The notes below the pieces were generated by a model that saw nothing but the letters and a program-made list of their open reading frames with translations, had not been told where the DNA came from and did not search any database. Below, in pieces: positions 54,292 through 62,684 of a stretch of DNA of 64,000 nucleotides. Made by a program: the position numbers and the translations under genes. Source of the DNA: Gastranaerophilus sp944325835 (GTDB lineage: Bacteria; Cyanobacteriota; Vampirovibrionia; Gastranaerophilales; Gastranaerophilaceae); the NCBI GenBank assembly GCA_963931575.1, contig OZ007029.1, positions 1,240,001-1,304,000 on the forward strand, written 5' to 3'. Each line of letters opens with the position of its first letter. Positions within the stretch are counted from its first letter, which is position 1.

Positions 54292-54675
54292 ATGAATTAC
54301 CGAGAATTATTAGACAAAGCAAAAGATGTTTCCCATAACGCATACGTTCCATACTCAAAGTTTAAAGTCGGCGCCTGCGTATTAACGGAAGATGACAGCA
54401 CTTTTTGCGGCTGCAATTTTGAGAATGCAAGCTACGGCCTTACGATTTGTGCCGAACGCAACGCTATCGGAACAGCCATTGCGAACGGACATACCAGAAT
54501 AAAAGCTATTGCAATATATTCACCAAACGAGGATAACTGTGTACCTTGCGGCGCTTGCAGGCAGGTTATGACAGAATTTCTCGCCGGTAACGATCTGGAT
54601 ATTATTACCGAAGTCAATGGCGAGGCAAAAGTTTATAAATTAAGCTACCTCATGCCTGAAAGCTTTAAGATTTAA
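54292..54675 (+). CDS. cdd: Cytidine deaminase
   Basis: 127 aa, homotetramer-type Cdd that converts cytidine or deoxycytidine to (deoxy)uridine. Zinc and proton-shuttle motifs CAERNAIG and PCGACRQ are intact, as is YSKFKVGACVL with the substrate-binding residues. Start ATG 54292 follows GAGGTG. Stop overlaps the next start (TAATG). Confidence 0.96.
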   Translation: MNYRELLDKAKDVSHNAYVPYSKFKVGACVLTEDDSTFCGCNFENASYGLTICAERNAIGTAIANGHTRIKAIAIYSPNEDNCVPCGACRQVMTEFLAGNDLDIITEVNGEAKVYKLSYLMPESFKI

Positions 54676-54875
54676 TGTATCTAATCGAACTTATAGTAAA
54701 AATTTTTAGTAAGAAAAGCGGTTATATCAAGCAAAAAACACCGGAAGAGCTTGAAGAAGAGCGCTGCAATCATGTTTTTATGCCGGTTGACAGCACCGGA
54801 GAAATTCTTGCCTGCCGGAACTGCGGCGCCATTGTGCACAAAAGCAATCTTAAAAGATATAAAAAACAAGATTAA
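54675..54875 (+). CDS. Small zinc-ribbon-like protein, 66 aa
   Basis: A hydrophobic N-terminus (MYLIELIVKIF), then CNHVFMPVD...ILACRNCGAIVHK with three Cys and two His that could form a zinc site. Coupled to cdd by TAATG overlap. The 3' end overlaps the minus-strand mlaE gene by 26 nt. Unknown function. Confidence 0.65.
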   Translation: MYLIELIVKIFSKKSGYIKQKTPEELEEERCNHVFMPVDSTGEILACRNCGAIVHKSNLKRYKKQD

Positions 54876-55584
54876 TTAAAAAATCCGCAACAAGCATATA
54901 AATTGTTGAAAGTATTGATGCACGCGTCGTTGATATTCCGACCTGCTTTGCCCCGCCTGTGGTTGTATAACCCTGCGTTGCGCACACAAGCGTTATCAAT
55001 GCACCAAAAATCATTGCCTTAAAAAGGCTTATATACACATCTCTTATAGAAAGCCACGCCCATACAGAACTTATATATCTTGCCGGGTGAAGGTCTATTG
55101 TCGCCTGCGCAACAAACATTCCGCCGACAATCCCGACGAACTCGGCAAGTAAGACAACCATAGGGACAGTAAAAAATCCCGCGAGAATTCTCGGTGTAAA
55201 ATAATACCCGACAGGATCAACCTTTAGAGTTTTAAGCGCATCAACCTGAGATGTAACCTGCATATTGGCGATTTCCGCACTAATTGCAGTTCCCGCCCGC
55301 GCCCCGATTGCAAGGGCAACAAAGCCCGGAGCAATTTCTCTTATCATAACAATTGCGATAGAACCGCCGATATACGTATCAGCCCCCGACATTGCAAAAC
55401 TTTTCGCTACCTGAATTGTCATTACAAGAGAAGCGATAAATACAATCATCAGGGATATCGGCAATGAGTCGTAACTTATTGCCGATGCCTGTGAAATTAT
55501 TGTACTGAAACGTGCCTGTCCTGAGAACAAGTATTTAAAACAGCGTATTAAGTTTTGAACACATAAACCTAAGAATGTAAACAT
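54850..55584 (-). CDS. mlaE: MlaE/YrbE-family ABC transporter permease
   Basis: 244 aa, five hydrophobic segments. Permease of phospholipid (or sterol-like lipid) ABC transporters that keep outer-membrane asymmetry. Conserved stretches: SLVMTIQVAKSFAMSGAD, EIAPGFVALAIGARAGTAISAEIA and the VDALKTLKVDPVGYYFTPR loop that meets the ATPase. No mlaF or mlaD neighbour here. Confidence 0.93.
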   Translation of the reverse strand: MFTFLGLCVQNLIRCFKYLFSGQARFSTIISQASAISYDSLPISLMIVFIASLVMTIQVAKSFAMSGADTYIGGSIAIVMIREIAPGFVALAIGARAGTAISAEIANMQVTSQVDALKTLKVDPVGYYFTPRILAGFFTVPMVVLLAEFVGIVGGMFVAQATIDLHPARYISSVWAWLSIRDVYISLFKAMIFGALITLVCATQGYTTTGGAKQVGISTTRASILSTIYMLVADFLINLVFYIF

Positions 55585-55612
55585 CTGTCCTCACACTTGC
55601 CCGTTAAGAAGA

Positions 55613-56524
55613 TTAGTAAACCGGCATACACCAGTGTTTATATTTAGCTACTTTGCCCTTTACAACATCAAAATAAAGGTCTTGCAATTTTGCAGCAATC
55701 GGGCCGACTTTTCCGTCACCGAGTTTTCTGCCGTCAATTTCTACAATCGGGCTGACCTGTGCACCTGTGCCGCAATAGAACGCTTCATCCGCAAGGTAAA
55801 GTTCAGAACGGTCAATAGCACGTTCTTCAACTTCAATCCCCAAATCTCTCGCGAGTTCAATAATAGTGTTTCTTGTGATGCCTATTAAAATACTGTCTGT
55901 TTTTGCAGAGGTAACAAGTTTTCCGTTCATAACCATAAAGAAGTTCATTGCAGAGCCTTCCGTAACCTGTCCGCATTCATCCAGAACAATAGCATCATCA
56001 AAACCTGCATTATGAGCGTCCGTTTTAATCAATGCAGAGTTTGCATAAGCGCCGCTGACTTTCGCACGAGGCGGAATAGCATTATCGCTGTTTCTTCTCC
56101 ACGAAGAAACACAAACTCTCAAGCCTTTTGAAGTATCAATATAATCACCCATTTTATTTGTCAGGAGAACAAACGCATCAGGGTTATCATAAAGCCCCGG
56201 ACCAACCTTTTGCGCGCATTTATATAATGTAGGACGAATATAAGTATTTTCTCTGTAATTATTCTTTTTCAACTGTTCAACTGTTAATTTGCAGTATTCA
56301 TCAATACTCATGGTCGGAGTCATGAACATAATTTTTGCACTTGCAAACATTCTTTCGTAGTGTTCTCTGACTCTGAAAGCATAAAGCTGTTTTTCTTCTT
56401 CATTCCAATATGCTCTTATACCTTCAAATACAGAAGTTCCGTATAAAAAAGCATGAGTTCTGACCGGTATAGAAGCCTTTGTCGAATCAACCCATTCCCC
56501 GTTCAAATAAAAATATTCTGTCAT
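55613..56524 (-). CDS. ilvE: Branched-chain amino acid aminotransferase
   Basis: 303 aa, fold type IV PLP enzyme that transaminates Leu, Ile and Val with 2-oxoglutarate. TSVFEGIRAYWNE, KVSGAYANSALIKTDAHNAG with the PLP Lys, and DECGQVTEGSAMNFF are the class IV signature. It may feed 2-oxo acids to the ferredoxin oxidoreductase encoded at 58.4-61.2 kb. Confidence 0.96.
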   Translation of the reverse strand: MTEYFYLNGEWVDSTKASIPVRTHAFLYGTSVFEGIRAYWNEEEKQLYAFRVREHYERMFASAKIMFMTPTMSIDEYCKLTVEQLKKNNYRENTYIRPTLYKCAQKVGPGLYDNPDAFVLLTNKMGDYIDTSKGLRVCVSSWRRNSDNAIPPRAKVSGAYANSALIKTDAHNAGFDDAIVLDECGQVTEGSAMNFFMVMNGKLVTSAKTDSILIGITRNTIIELARDLGIEVEERAIDRSELYLADEAFYCGTGAQVSPIVEIDGRKLGDGKVGPIAAKLQDLYFDVVKGKVAKYKHWCMPVY

Positions 56525-56679
56525 ATTTCTCTCCTTCTAAAACTTCTATTGTTACCATAGTATCACGAAAGATTATGAAAATACTGATTTTTATACTTTT
56601 ATGAACAATTTTTAATAATTAGGACTTGCCAAAACACATCAAAAATGCTACAATGGTAGCAAAGGTGTGAGGTAGAATT

Positions 56680-57108
56680 ATGTTAGGTGCTATTACAGGA
56701 AACGGATTGTACGGGAATAAATATGCCTTCGGGTTTCAAAACGCAAGAATGTCGCAGGATGACGAACAAAAAGACGAAGCAAAACAGGCTTTAATAAAAA
56801 AGAATTATAATGAAATTTACGCCCACGAACTTGCGCACAAAACCGCAGGCGGGCACCTCGCAGGTGCTATCGTAATTGAACGTAATGCGGAAGGCATCCC
56901 TTTTGCAGGACACGTGGCTATAAAAATGCCGTCGTTGAACCCTAATAACCCGCAGCAAACGATTAACGATGCAAATACGGTAATACGCTCCGCTATGGCA
57001 CCGGCAGACCCTTCCGGTCAGGACTACAAGGTTGCGGCACAGGCAAGGAACATTAAATCCGAAGCTCAAAATATGGCAAGCAAACAAAGATTAAATTTAT
57101 TAGCATAA
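56680..57108 (+). CDS. SprA-related putative metalloprotease, 142 aa
   Basis: The AHELAHKTAGGHLAG segment has HExxH metalloprotease form and the spacing of SprA-related family proteins, often found with hypothetical genes near phage or polymorphic loci. The N-terminal 20 residues are Gly/Asn-rich. Ribosome site GAGGT. No signal peptide. Catalytic activity is not established for this family. Confidence 0.75.
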   Translation: MLGAITGNGLYGNKYAFGFQNARMSQDDEQKDEAKQALIKKNYNEIYAHELAHKTAGGHLAGAIVIERNAEGIPFAGHVAIKMPSLNPNNPQQTINDANTVIRSAMAPADPSGQDYKVAAQARNIKSEAQNMASKQRLNLLA

Positions 57109-57132
57109 AAAGGAGCCGGTTGGCTCCTTTTT
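57106..57132. terminator. Bidirectional terminator
   Basis: AAAAAGGAGCC-GGTT-GGCTCCTTTTTT between the SprA-related gene and pseudopilin 3. Confidence 0.9.
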
Positions 57133-57134
57133 TA

Positions 57135-58302
57135 TTAATTACGCTTGACGCATTTGACCCTTTTGGCTTCTGTTTCATCTATAGGTTCAAGAAATATTCT
57201 TCCTGTTGTGCCGCTCATATTCCAGGCTTTAGTTGAATCATAGCGGCTGGATGACCAATAGTGTAGATTTGCAATATTAAGCAATTTGCTATTATAAAAC
57301 ATAGAAATAACTTCACCTATGTTTGGCACACGGTATTCTGCATCCAAAGCCGTACAGGCCTTGGGTGCCTCATTAAAGTCAACTTCAACGCCCGCATTCC
57401 GAGGATACAGCATCGGGGCGACAACAAGGCTGTCTGACGGATACAACACCGTCATTACACCGATGTCTTTACCAACAGCATTCGGACCTTTGCTGCCGTT
57501 TAGGTCATACACAAAGTTCGCACAAACCTTGCTCGCACCATAGTAATCTGTTTCCTGCATATCTGCCCTGCAAGAAGGGTTATAAAAAGCCAAAATGCTT
57601 TCGCCGTTCTGTGTTTCAAAGGCTGCGGCTTCAGTATCGACATTACTGTAAGAATAGTCTATTGGAGTTGTTCCGGCACTATCGGTAAATGACATACTTG
57701 TGTTTTTAGGGTTCAATTCGCTGACGAGTTTTGGCATTGACGTTGTACTGCCAGCGTTATCCGTAATCTGTTTTGAGGTTATGCCGCAATCTTCGAGGTG
57801 GTCGTAGTCGCAGACATTATTAATTTTCAAAACTTTAGAAAGCCCTGCTGTAACAAAAGTTTCGGCATCTGCATAGCCGTTCATTGAATCCATTAGCGAA
57901 ACGGCCTGTGAAAATCTTGCATATAAAGCTTTTCTTTGCGTGTTCCATGTTCGCTCGTTGATGTTACCGGTAAGGCTCGGTAATGTTATCGCTGCCACCA
58001 CGCCGATTATCGTTAATGACAGTAATATTTCTGCCATCGTGAATGCGCAACGTTGGTTCTCCCGCCTGTCAAATTCTACGCAACGATTATCAATCGTTGC
58101 AGAATTTCGCCTCTCACAAAACGATAATAAATCGTTTTGTTCGGCAGAGTGCTCCCTACACTCGCGCTCCAGTCGCAACGGCGGCATCGTCCAGTTGCGC
58201 GCCCTGCCCGTTTCGCTCGCGCGAACCGGCGCCGGCGCTTCACATCCGCTAAGAAGGCTCCCCCCCCCCCCCTGTCAAAATGTTTACACTTCGGTTTTTC
58301 AT
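57135..58302 (-). CDS. Pseudopilin 3, poly-G interrupted (frame +1 as given)
   Basis: ATG 58302 follows the AAAGGATAG ribosome site. Ten codons (MKNRSVNILT) precede G13; as given it stops after 17 aa. With 12 G it reads a leader of about 88 residues then CAFTMAEILLSL, 388 aa in all. The globular domain has YDLNGSKGPN and a C-terminal YWSSSRYDSTKAWNMSGTTG region like Lcl/DUF1566 lectin-like domains, ending KCVKRN. Nearly identical to pseudopilin 4. Confidence 0.82.
58260..58272 (-). repeat. Homopolymer G13 in pseudopilin 3
   Basis: Thirteen bases after codon 10; 12 (or 15) would restore the frame. Confidence 0.95.
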
Positions 58303-58370
58303 AAGTTTTTCTATCCTTTCTGGCTTCTCGCCATTATCTAATTGTGCATATCGCAATACGACACATTGTT

Positions 58371-58399
58371 ATTATGTACTATTTTTAAAAAAAAGTAAA
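58371..58399 (-). promoter_or_regulatory. Promoter of pseudopilin 3
   Basis: TTTACT, 17 nt ending AATAGTA, CATAAT on the minus strand, a weaker -35 than the other three. The -35 lies inside the korD terminator stem. Confidence 0.7.
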
Positions 58400-58418
58400 G
58401 CCCCTTTCGGGGCGTTAC
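58395..58418 (-). terminator. Terminator of the 2-oxoacid oxidoreductase operon
   Basis: GTAACGCCCC-GAAA-GGGGCTTTAC followed by eight T on the minus strand, 3 nt after the korD stop. Confidence 0.92.
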
Positions 58419-58421
58419 TTT

Positions 58422-58694
58422 TTATTTTCTTTCAATTCTGATTGCACTGTCCGGACAAGTTAATTCACAAGTTCCGCAGGCAATACAGATAGAAGGATCC
58501 GGCTCAACCGCAGGGGTTTGGAAAAGTCCGGTTTCTTTTGACCATTTTAAGCAGTCTTTACCCATTTTATTCATTGGGCATTTTGCGATACAAAGACCGC
58601 AGCCTTTACAGAGGTCTGTGTATACATAGTAATCAGCTTTTCCTTTGCCGACACCTTCAATTTTGTATCCTTTATATTGTAATTGTTCTGTCAT
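58422..58694 (-). CDS. korD: 2-oxoacid:ferredoxin oxidoreductase delta subunit (ferredoxin)
   Basis: 90 aa. Start MTEQLQYKG at 58694 with AAAGGTG upstream. Two [4Fe-4S] motifs: CKGCGLCIAKCP and CIACGTCELTCP. Delivers electrons from the alpha-beta core to soluble ferredoxin. Last gene of the operon. Confidence 0.93.
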   Translation of the reverse strand: MTEQLQYKGYKIEGVGKGKADYYVYTDLCKGCGLCIAKCPMNKMGKDCLKWSKETGLFQTPAVEPDPSICIACGTCELTCPDSAIRIERK

Positions 58695-58712
58695 TTTAAT
58701 CACCTTTCCGCA

Positions 58713-59270
58713 TTAAACAGCTGCATTAACCATTTCCATACCCATTTCAAGAGCTTTGTGGTTCAACTCTCTCAATTCAGGTTTTACAGCGAATTTTTTG
58801 CCTAATGCCAATTCCATAGCGTTTTTGATATCATCAATTTTCAAAACATTAGTTGCTGCAAGCAATACGCCCAAAATAATGATGTTAAATACACGTGCGC
58901 TAAGTTTTTCGTTAGCAATTTTATTAGCGTCAACACCGATAATTTTTTTGCATTTGCACTCAGGTTTCTTTGTACAAACTGATGTATCGTAAACTACAAT
59001 AGAATTTTCATCAACATAAGTATCGCATCTGTCGATTGCTCTATCAGAAAGCATTATTACGATGTCGCCCTTAGCGAAACGCGGTTCGCCGATTTTTTCA
59101 TCAGCGATTTGACAGAATGCAATAGAAACCCCGCCGCGTTGTTCTACGCCGAAGTTTGGAATATATAAAACTTGTTTGCCTGCTTCATAGCCGGCTTCAA
59201 CAAGAATTTTAGCAACAGATTGAACGCCTTGACCGCCTTCACCTGCTAATACCATTTTTGTTCTACTCAT
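58713..59270 (-). CDS. korC: 2-oxoacid:ferredoxin oxidoreductase gamma subunit
   Basis: 185 aa. The gamma-type start AGEGGQGVQSVAKILVEAG binds CoA-side nucleotide, and RGGVSIAFCQI, VIMLSDRAIDRC are family-typical. A short Cys/Lys run (CTKKPECKCKK) is an oddity in the middle. Lies 18 nt upstream of korD. Confidence 0.93.
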   Translation of the reverse strand: MSRTKMVLAGEGGQGVQSVAKILVEAGYEAGKQVLYIPNFGVEQRGGVSIAFCQIADEKIGEPRFAKGDIVIMLSDRAIDRCDTYVDENSIVVYDTSVCTKKPECKCKKIIGVDANKIANEKLSARVFNIIILGVLLAATNVLKIDDIKNAMELALGKKFAVKPELRELNHKALEMGMEMVNAAV

Positions 59271-59307
59271 ATTTTTACCTTTCTCCTATGTTAAACCACG
59301 CCCGATA

Positions 59308-60063
59308 TTATTCTAAGCCTTCTCTAACAAGGAATTCGTTAACTTCAAAAACGCTTTCCATTTGTTCTAATCTGCCCCACGTATCAACATTATTAGTTCT
59401 CCAGTTGAGCGGGCAAAGAGAGAGGACTTCAACAAATGAGAAGCCGCCCATTTCAACGTTTTTAAGCGCTTTTTTGAATGTTGCGCGAAGTTTTTTCAGG
59501 TTAGAAACAGAAGCTCTTGCAACATAAGATTTTGCAGGGTCAGCAATCGCAGCAACCATTTCAGCGCCTTTTGCAGGACGACCGGTAACATCACAATCAC
59601 GTCCGTAAGGTGTTGTTTCTGTTTTTTGACCCGGCATTGTAGTCGGTGACATTTGTCCGCCTGTCATACCATAGTTAGTGTTGTTAGTAACAATAATCAG
59701 CATTCTTTCGGAACGAACAGTTGCGTTGACAAGGTGCTGTGAACCGATTGCCAAACCGCCGCCGTCACCCATATAAGCAATACCGATAGCGTCTTTATTA
59801 GCTCTGGTAAACCCGTAGATTACAGGAGTTGTACGTCCGTGGTGGGTTTGAACGGTGTCTAAATCCATATAATTCCACGAAAGCAATGAGCATCCGATAT
59901 CACAACCGAAAACTGCTTTTTGTTTTAAACCTAAATCATCAATAGCCCAGGCTAGTGATTTTAATATCATACCGTGACCGCAGCCGGGACAAAATTTGGA
60001 AGCGCCGACTTCCGCATTTTGTGCGTCAGGCAATTTTGGAGGCATTGTTAATAATTCTGTCAT
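59308..60063 (-). CDS. korB: 2-oxoacid:ferredoxin oxidoreductase beta subunit (TPP-binding)
   Basis: 251 aa. FCPGCGHGMILKSLAWAI gives the cluster/TPP start, MGDGGGLAIGSQHL...NTNYGMTGGQMSPTT is the thiamine pyrophosphate-binding site, and the PYGRD end matches the 2-oxoisovalerate/2-oxoglutarate group rather than pyruvate enzymes. Substrate thus likely 2-oxoglutarate or a branched-chain 2-oxo acid. Confidence 0.94.
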   Translation of the reverse strand: MTELLTMPPKLPDAQNAEVGASKFCPGCGHGMILKSLAWAIDDLGLKQKAVFGCDIGCSLLSWNYMDLDTVQTHHGRTTPVIYGFTRANKDAIGIAYMGDGGGLAIGSQHLVNATVRSERMLIIVTNNTNYGMTGGQMSPTTMPGQKTETTPYGRDCDVTGRPAKGAEMVAAIADPAKSYVARASVSNLKKLRATFKKALKNVEMGGFSFVEVLSLCPLNWRTNNVDTWGRLEQMESVFEVNEFLVREGLE

Positions 60064-60081
60064 TTTGTTTTTCTCCTTTTA

Positions 60082-61185
60082 CTAAACTGCTGCCGGAACG
60101 TCAGCCATTTCAACAACTTTGTTAACAATATCATCACCGGTAACACCTACACCCATTTTGAATAATGTTTGATAAGGTGTTGTTAAGCCGTAGATTTTTT
60201 CAAGTACCATTTGCGCCAATTGACCGTTTGCAGATTCTGTAAACAGAACCTGTTTAGCTCTTGCTACTGCTGCTCTAAGCGGTTTAACATCAAGCGGTCT
60301 GATTGTAATCGGTCTGAATAAGCCGGCTTTAATACCTTTTGCTCTAAGCTCATCAACAGCGGTCATTGCAGAACGAGCTACAATACCGTGAGCAATAATA
60401 AGAATTTCAGCATCTTCCGTTTTATATTCAAAAGATTCAGCGACTTCTTCAGCCATTTTGTCGTAGTCGACCTGATACTGATCAAGAACTTCCATAAGTT
60501 CTTCTTCCATATTGTAAGTATTTCTAAGGTGAACAGATTTTCTGTCTTTTCCGATTTCGCCTTCACCCAATAAGTATGGAGTAACCGGTGTCATTTTAAT
60601 TCCGCGTGAAGCAGGATCATACAATGTAACAGGTTCTCTCATTTTACCTTGATATCCGTCTGCCAGTAGGTATGTAGGGAACTTATAAGTCCAAGCTGTA
60701 TTGAAAGCTTTAATCATATAATCATAAAGATCCTGGTGTCCGGCCGTAGAATAAACGATTCTGAAGCCTTCACCGTTTCCGCCAAAGCATGTCAAACGTG
60801 TTTCCTGCTGAGCGTAAATTACCGTAGCGGTCGAAGGACCGCCTCTTTGCATAACTGCACAGACAAAAGGGATTCTCATCATTTCAGCCATTGATTGGGC
60901 ATCCTGCATGATTACGTTACCGGGACCAGCTGTTGCGGTGAAGGCCCTTTTACCGGCTAAAATTCCGCCGATAGTAGAAAAGCCTGCAGAGATTTCATCT
61001 TCTGTCTGTAAAAATCCAGCTTCTGTTTTCGGAAGCAATTTACACCAAGTGTGCATAATCTCGTTTTGCGGGGTAATAGGATAACCATACATAAAGTCTG
61101 CTTCCGCAGCGTTTGCAGCGTACGCCAAAACTTCATTCCCCGTCAAAAACATCTTTGTGTCTTCTTTGATTAGTTTGTTTACCAT
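60082..61185 (-). CDS. korA: 2-oxoacid:ferredoxin oxidoreductase alpha subunit
   Basis: 367 aa. Start MVNKLIKEDTKMF at 61185 after AAGGTAG; the open frame to 61371 runs into the pseudopilin 4 end and has no ribosome site. LTGNEVLAYAANAAEADFMYGYPITPQNE is the alpha N-terminal domain, with GPGNVIMQDAQSMAEM and ENAQMVLEKI-like later parts. The complex makes acyl-CoA, CO2 and reduced ferredoxin in anaerobic metabolism. First gene of the operon. Confidence 0.94.
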   Translation of the reverse strand: MVNKLIKEDTKMFLTGNEVLAYAANAAEADFMYGYPITPQNEIMHTWCKLLPKTEAGFLQTEDEISAGFSTIGGILAGKRAFTATAGPGNVIMQDAQSMAEMMRIPFVCAVMQRGGPSTATVIYAQQETRLTCFGGNGEGFRIVYSTAGHQDLYDYMIKAFNTAWTYKFPTYLLADGYQGKMREPVTLYDPASRGIKMTPVTPYLLGEGEIGKDRKSVHLRNTYNMEEELMEVLDQYQVDYDKMAEEVAESFEYKTEDAEILIIAHGIVARSAMTAVDELRAKGIKAGLFRPITIRPLDVKPLRAAVARAKQVLFTESANGQLAQMVLEKIYGLTTPYQTLFKMGVGVTGDDIVNKVVEMADVPAAV

Positions 61186-61288
61186 AAGTTCTACCTTCTT
61201 TTTATAAAAAATACATGTATCTCTTAATACATGTAATATAATATTATAAAAAATGATTTTAGGCAAAAAGATTAAAGTAATGTAAATA

Positions 61289-61315
61289 AAAAGGCGGGAA
61301 CATTGCCCCGCCTTT
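61289..61315 (-). terminator. Terminator of pseudopilin 4
   Basis: AAAGGCGGG-GCAATGTT-CCCGCCTTT on the minus strand, followed by T-rich sequence, 4 nt past the stop. Confidence 0.85.
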
Positions 61316-61318
61316 GTG

Positions 61319-62423
61319 TTAACGCTTGACGCATTTAACCTTTTTCCATTCGGTACTGCTAATTGGTTCAAGAAATATTCTTCCCGTTGTTCCGCTCATA
61401 TTCCATGCTTTAGATGAATCGTAGCGGCTTGATGACCAATAGTGCGAACTCTCAATATTAAGTAATTTACTATTATAAAACATAGAAATAACTTCACCTA
61501 TATTTGGCACACGATACTCAGCATCTAAAGCCGTACAGGCCTTTGGAGCTTCATTAAAGTCTACTTCTAAGCCGGAATTTCGTGGATACAGCATAGGCGC
61601 GACAACAAGGCTGTCAGACGGATACAAAACTGTCATTACCCCGATATCTTTACCGACTGCATTCGGACCTTTGCTTCCGTTAAGATCATACACAAAGTTC
61701 GCACAAACTTTACTCGCTCCGTAATAATCCGTCTCCTGCATATCTGCGCTGCAAGAAGGGTTATAAAAAGCCAAAATGCTTTCGCCGTTCTGTGTTTCAA
61801 ACGCTGCAGCTTCGGTATCAACATTACTGTAAGAATAGTCCACAGGAGTTGTTCCGTGAGTATCGGTAAATGACATACTTGTGTTTTTAGGGTTCAACTC
61901 ACTGACGAGTTTTGGCATGGACGTTGGATTGCCCGCATTATCGGTAATCTGTTTTGAGGTTATGCCGCAATCTTCGAGGTGGTCATAGTCACAGACATTA
62001 TTAATTTTCAAAACTTTAGAAAGCCCTGCTGTAACAAAGGTTTCGGCATCCGCATAGCCGTTCATTGAATCCATTAGTGAAACGGCCTGTGAAAATCTTG
62101 CATAAAGCGCTTTTCTTTGCGTGTTCCATGTTCGCTCGTTGATGTTACCGGTAAGGCTCGGTAATGTTATCGCTGCCACCACGCCGATTATCGTCAGGGA
62201 TAATAATATCTCTGCCATTGTGAACGCTGCGTTTTTCGTCATCCCGAATTTAGTTCGGGATCTGTCCAACGTTACCGGTAGCTCGCTTTGCTGGACAGAC
62301 CCTGAATCAAGTTCAGGGTGACAATAAAATTTTACGTTGTCCGTGAGCACGCTTTCCGATTGTAGAACCGGCTCAGCCGGCCCCCCCCCCCCCCGTGCAA
62401 ATACTTACACTCTGTTTTTTCAT
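61319..62423 (-). CDS. Pseudopilin 4, poly-G interrupted (frame +1 as given)
   Basis: ATG 62423 with AAAGGATAG upstream codes MKKQSVSICT then G14; as given it stops after 16 aa. With 13 G the frame runs through a 68-aa leader containing repeat copy B3 (HPELDSGSV...RSRTKFGMT) into NAAFTMAEILLSL, 367 aa in all. It differs from pseudopilin 3 at only about 16 positions across the 300-residue mature part, mostly near the C-terminus (SSHYWSSS, ISSTEWKK). Own promoter and terminator; upstream of korA. Confidence 0.82.
62238..62323. repeat. Composite palindromic repeat, copy B3, inside pseudopilin leader
   Basis: GTCATCCCGAATTTAGTTCGGGAT and CCCTGAATCAAGTTCAGGG arms with GTTACCGGTAGCTCGC between, as in copy B1. 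Read in frame without a stop in the restored pseudopilin 4. Confidence 0.78.
62381..62394 (-). repeat. Homopolymer G14 in pseudopilin 4
   Basis: Fourteen bases after codon 10; 13 would restore the frame. Flanked by a CCGGCTGAGCCGG palindrome that is also in the pseudopilin 1 leader. Confidence 0.95.
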
Positions 62424-62498
62424 TTCTTCTATCCTTTCTGGCTTCTCGCCATTGTCTAATTATGATACCGGCTTGACCGCCGGTCCTTTCTTTGTTTT

Positions 62499-62525
62499 GC
62501 GTTGGGCTGGCAAGCCCAAACCTAC
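62499..62525. repeat. Small palindromic repeat D2
   Basis: GCGTTGGGCT-GGCA-AGCCCAAACCTAC, copy of D1. The neighbouring 62467-62486 is another palindrome (ACCGGC-TTGACC-GCCGGT), and 62530-62630 holds short ATTGCC(T/C)TATTG-type repeats. Confidence 0.7.
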
Positions 62526-62636
62526 TGGTCTAAGGCAATAGGTCAATAGGGCATCATGGCAATAGGACTATTTCTTTTTTCCATTCGGTCATTACGACTC
62601 ATTGCCTTATTTTCTTATTGCCTTATTGCCTATTTC

Positions 62637-62665
62637 ATTATGTACCATGTTTTCTATTTAGTCAA
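62637..62665 (-). promoter_or_regulatory. Promoter of pseudopilin 4
   Basis: TTGACT, 17 nt ending ACATGGTA, CATAAT on the minus strand, giving a leader of about 200 nt. It sits only 20 nt from the divergent ribE start, so the two promoters may interfere. Confidence 0.75.
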
Positions 62666-62684
62666 GTTATGGTATAACAATAAT

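Noticed and set aside
60082..61371. Longer korA beginning at 61371
   Set aside because: The extra N-terminus is antisense to the pseudopilin 4 end and its terminator; ATG 61185 has a ribosome site and fits the family.
62556..62684. N-terminal extension of riboflavin synthase
   Set aside because: It reads through the pseudopilin 4 leader and promoter; the family start MFTGIIE is at 62685.
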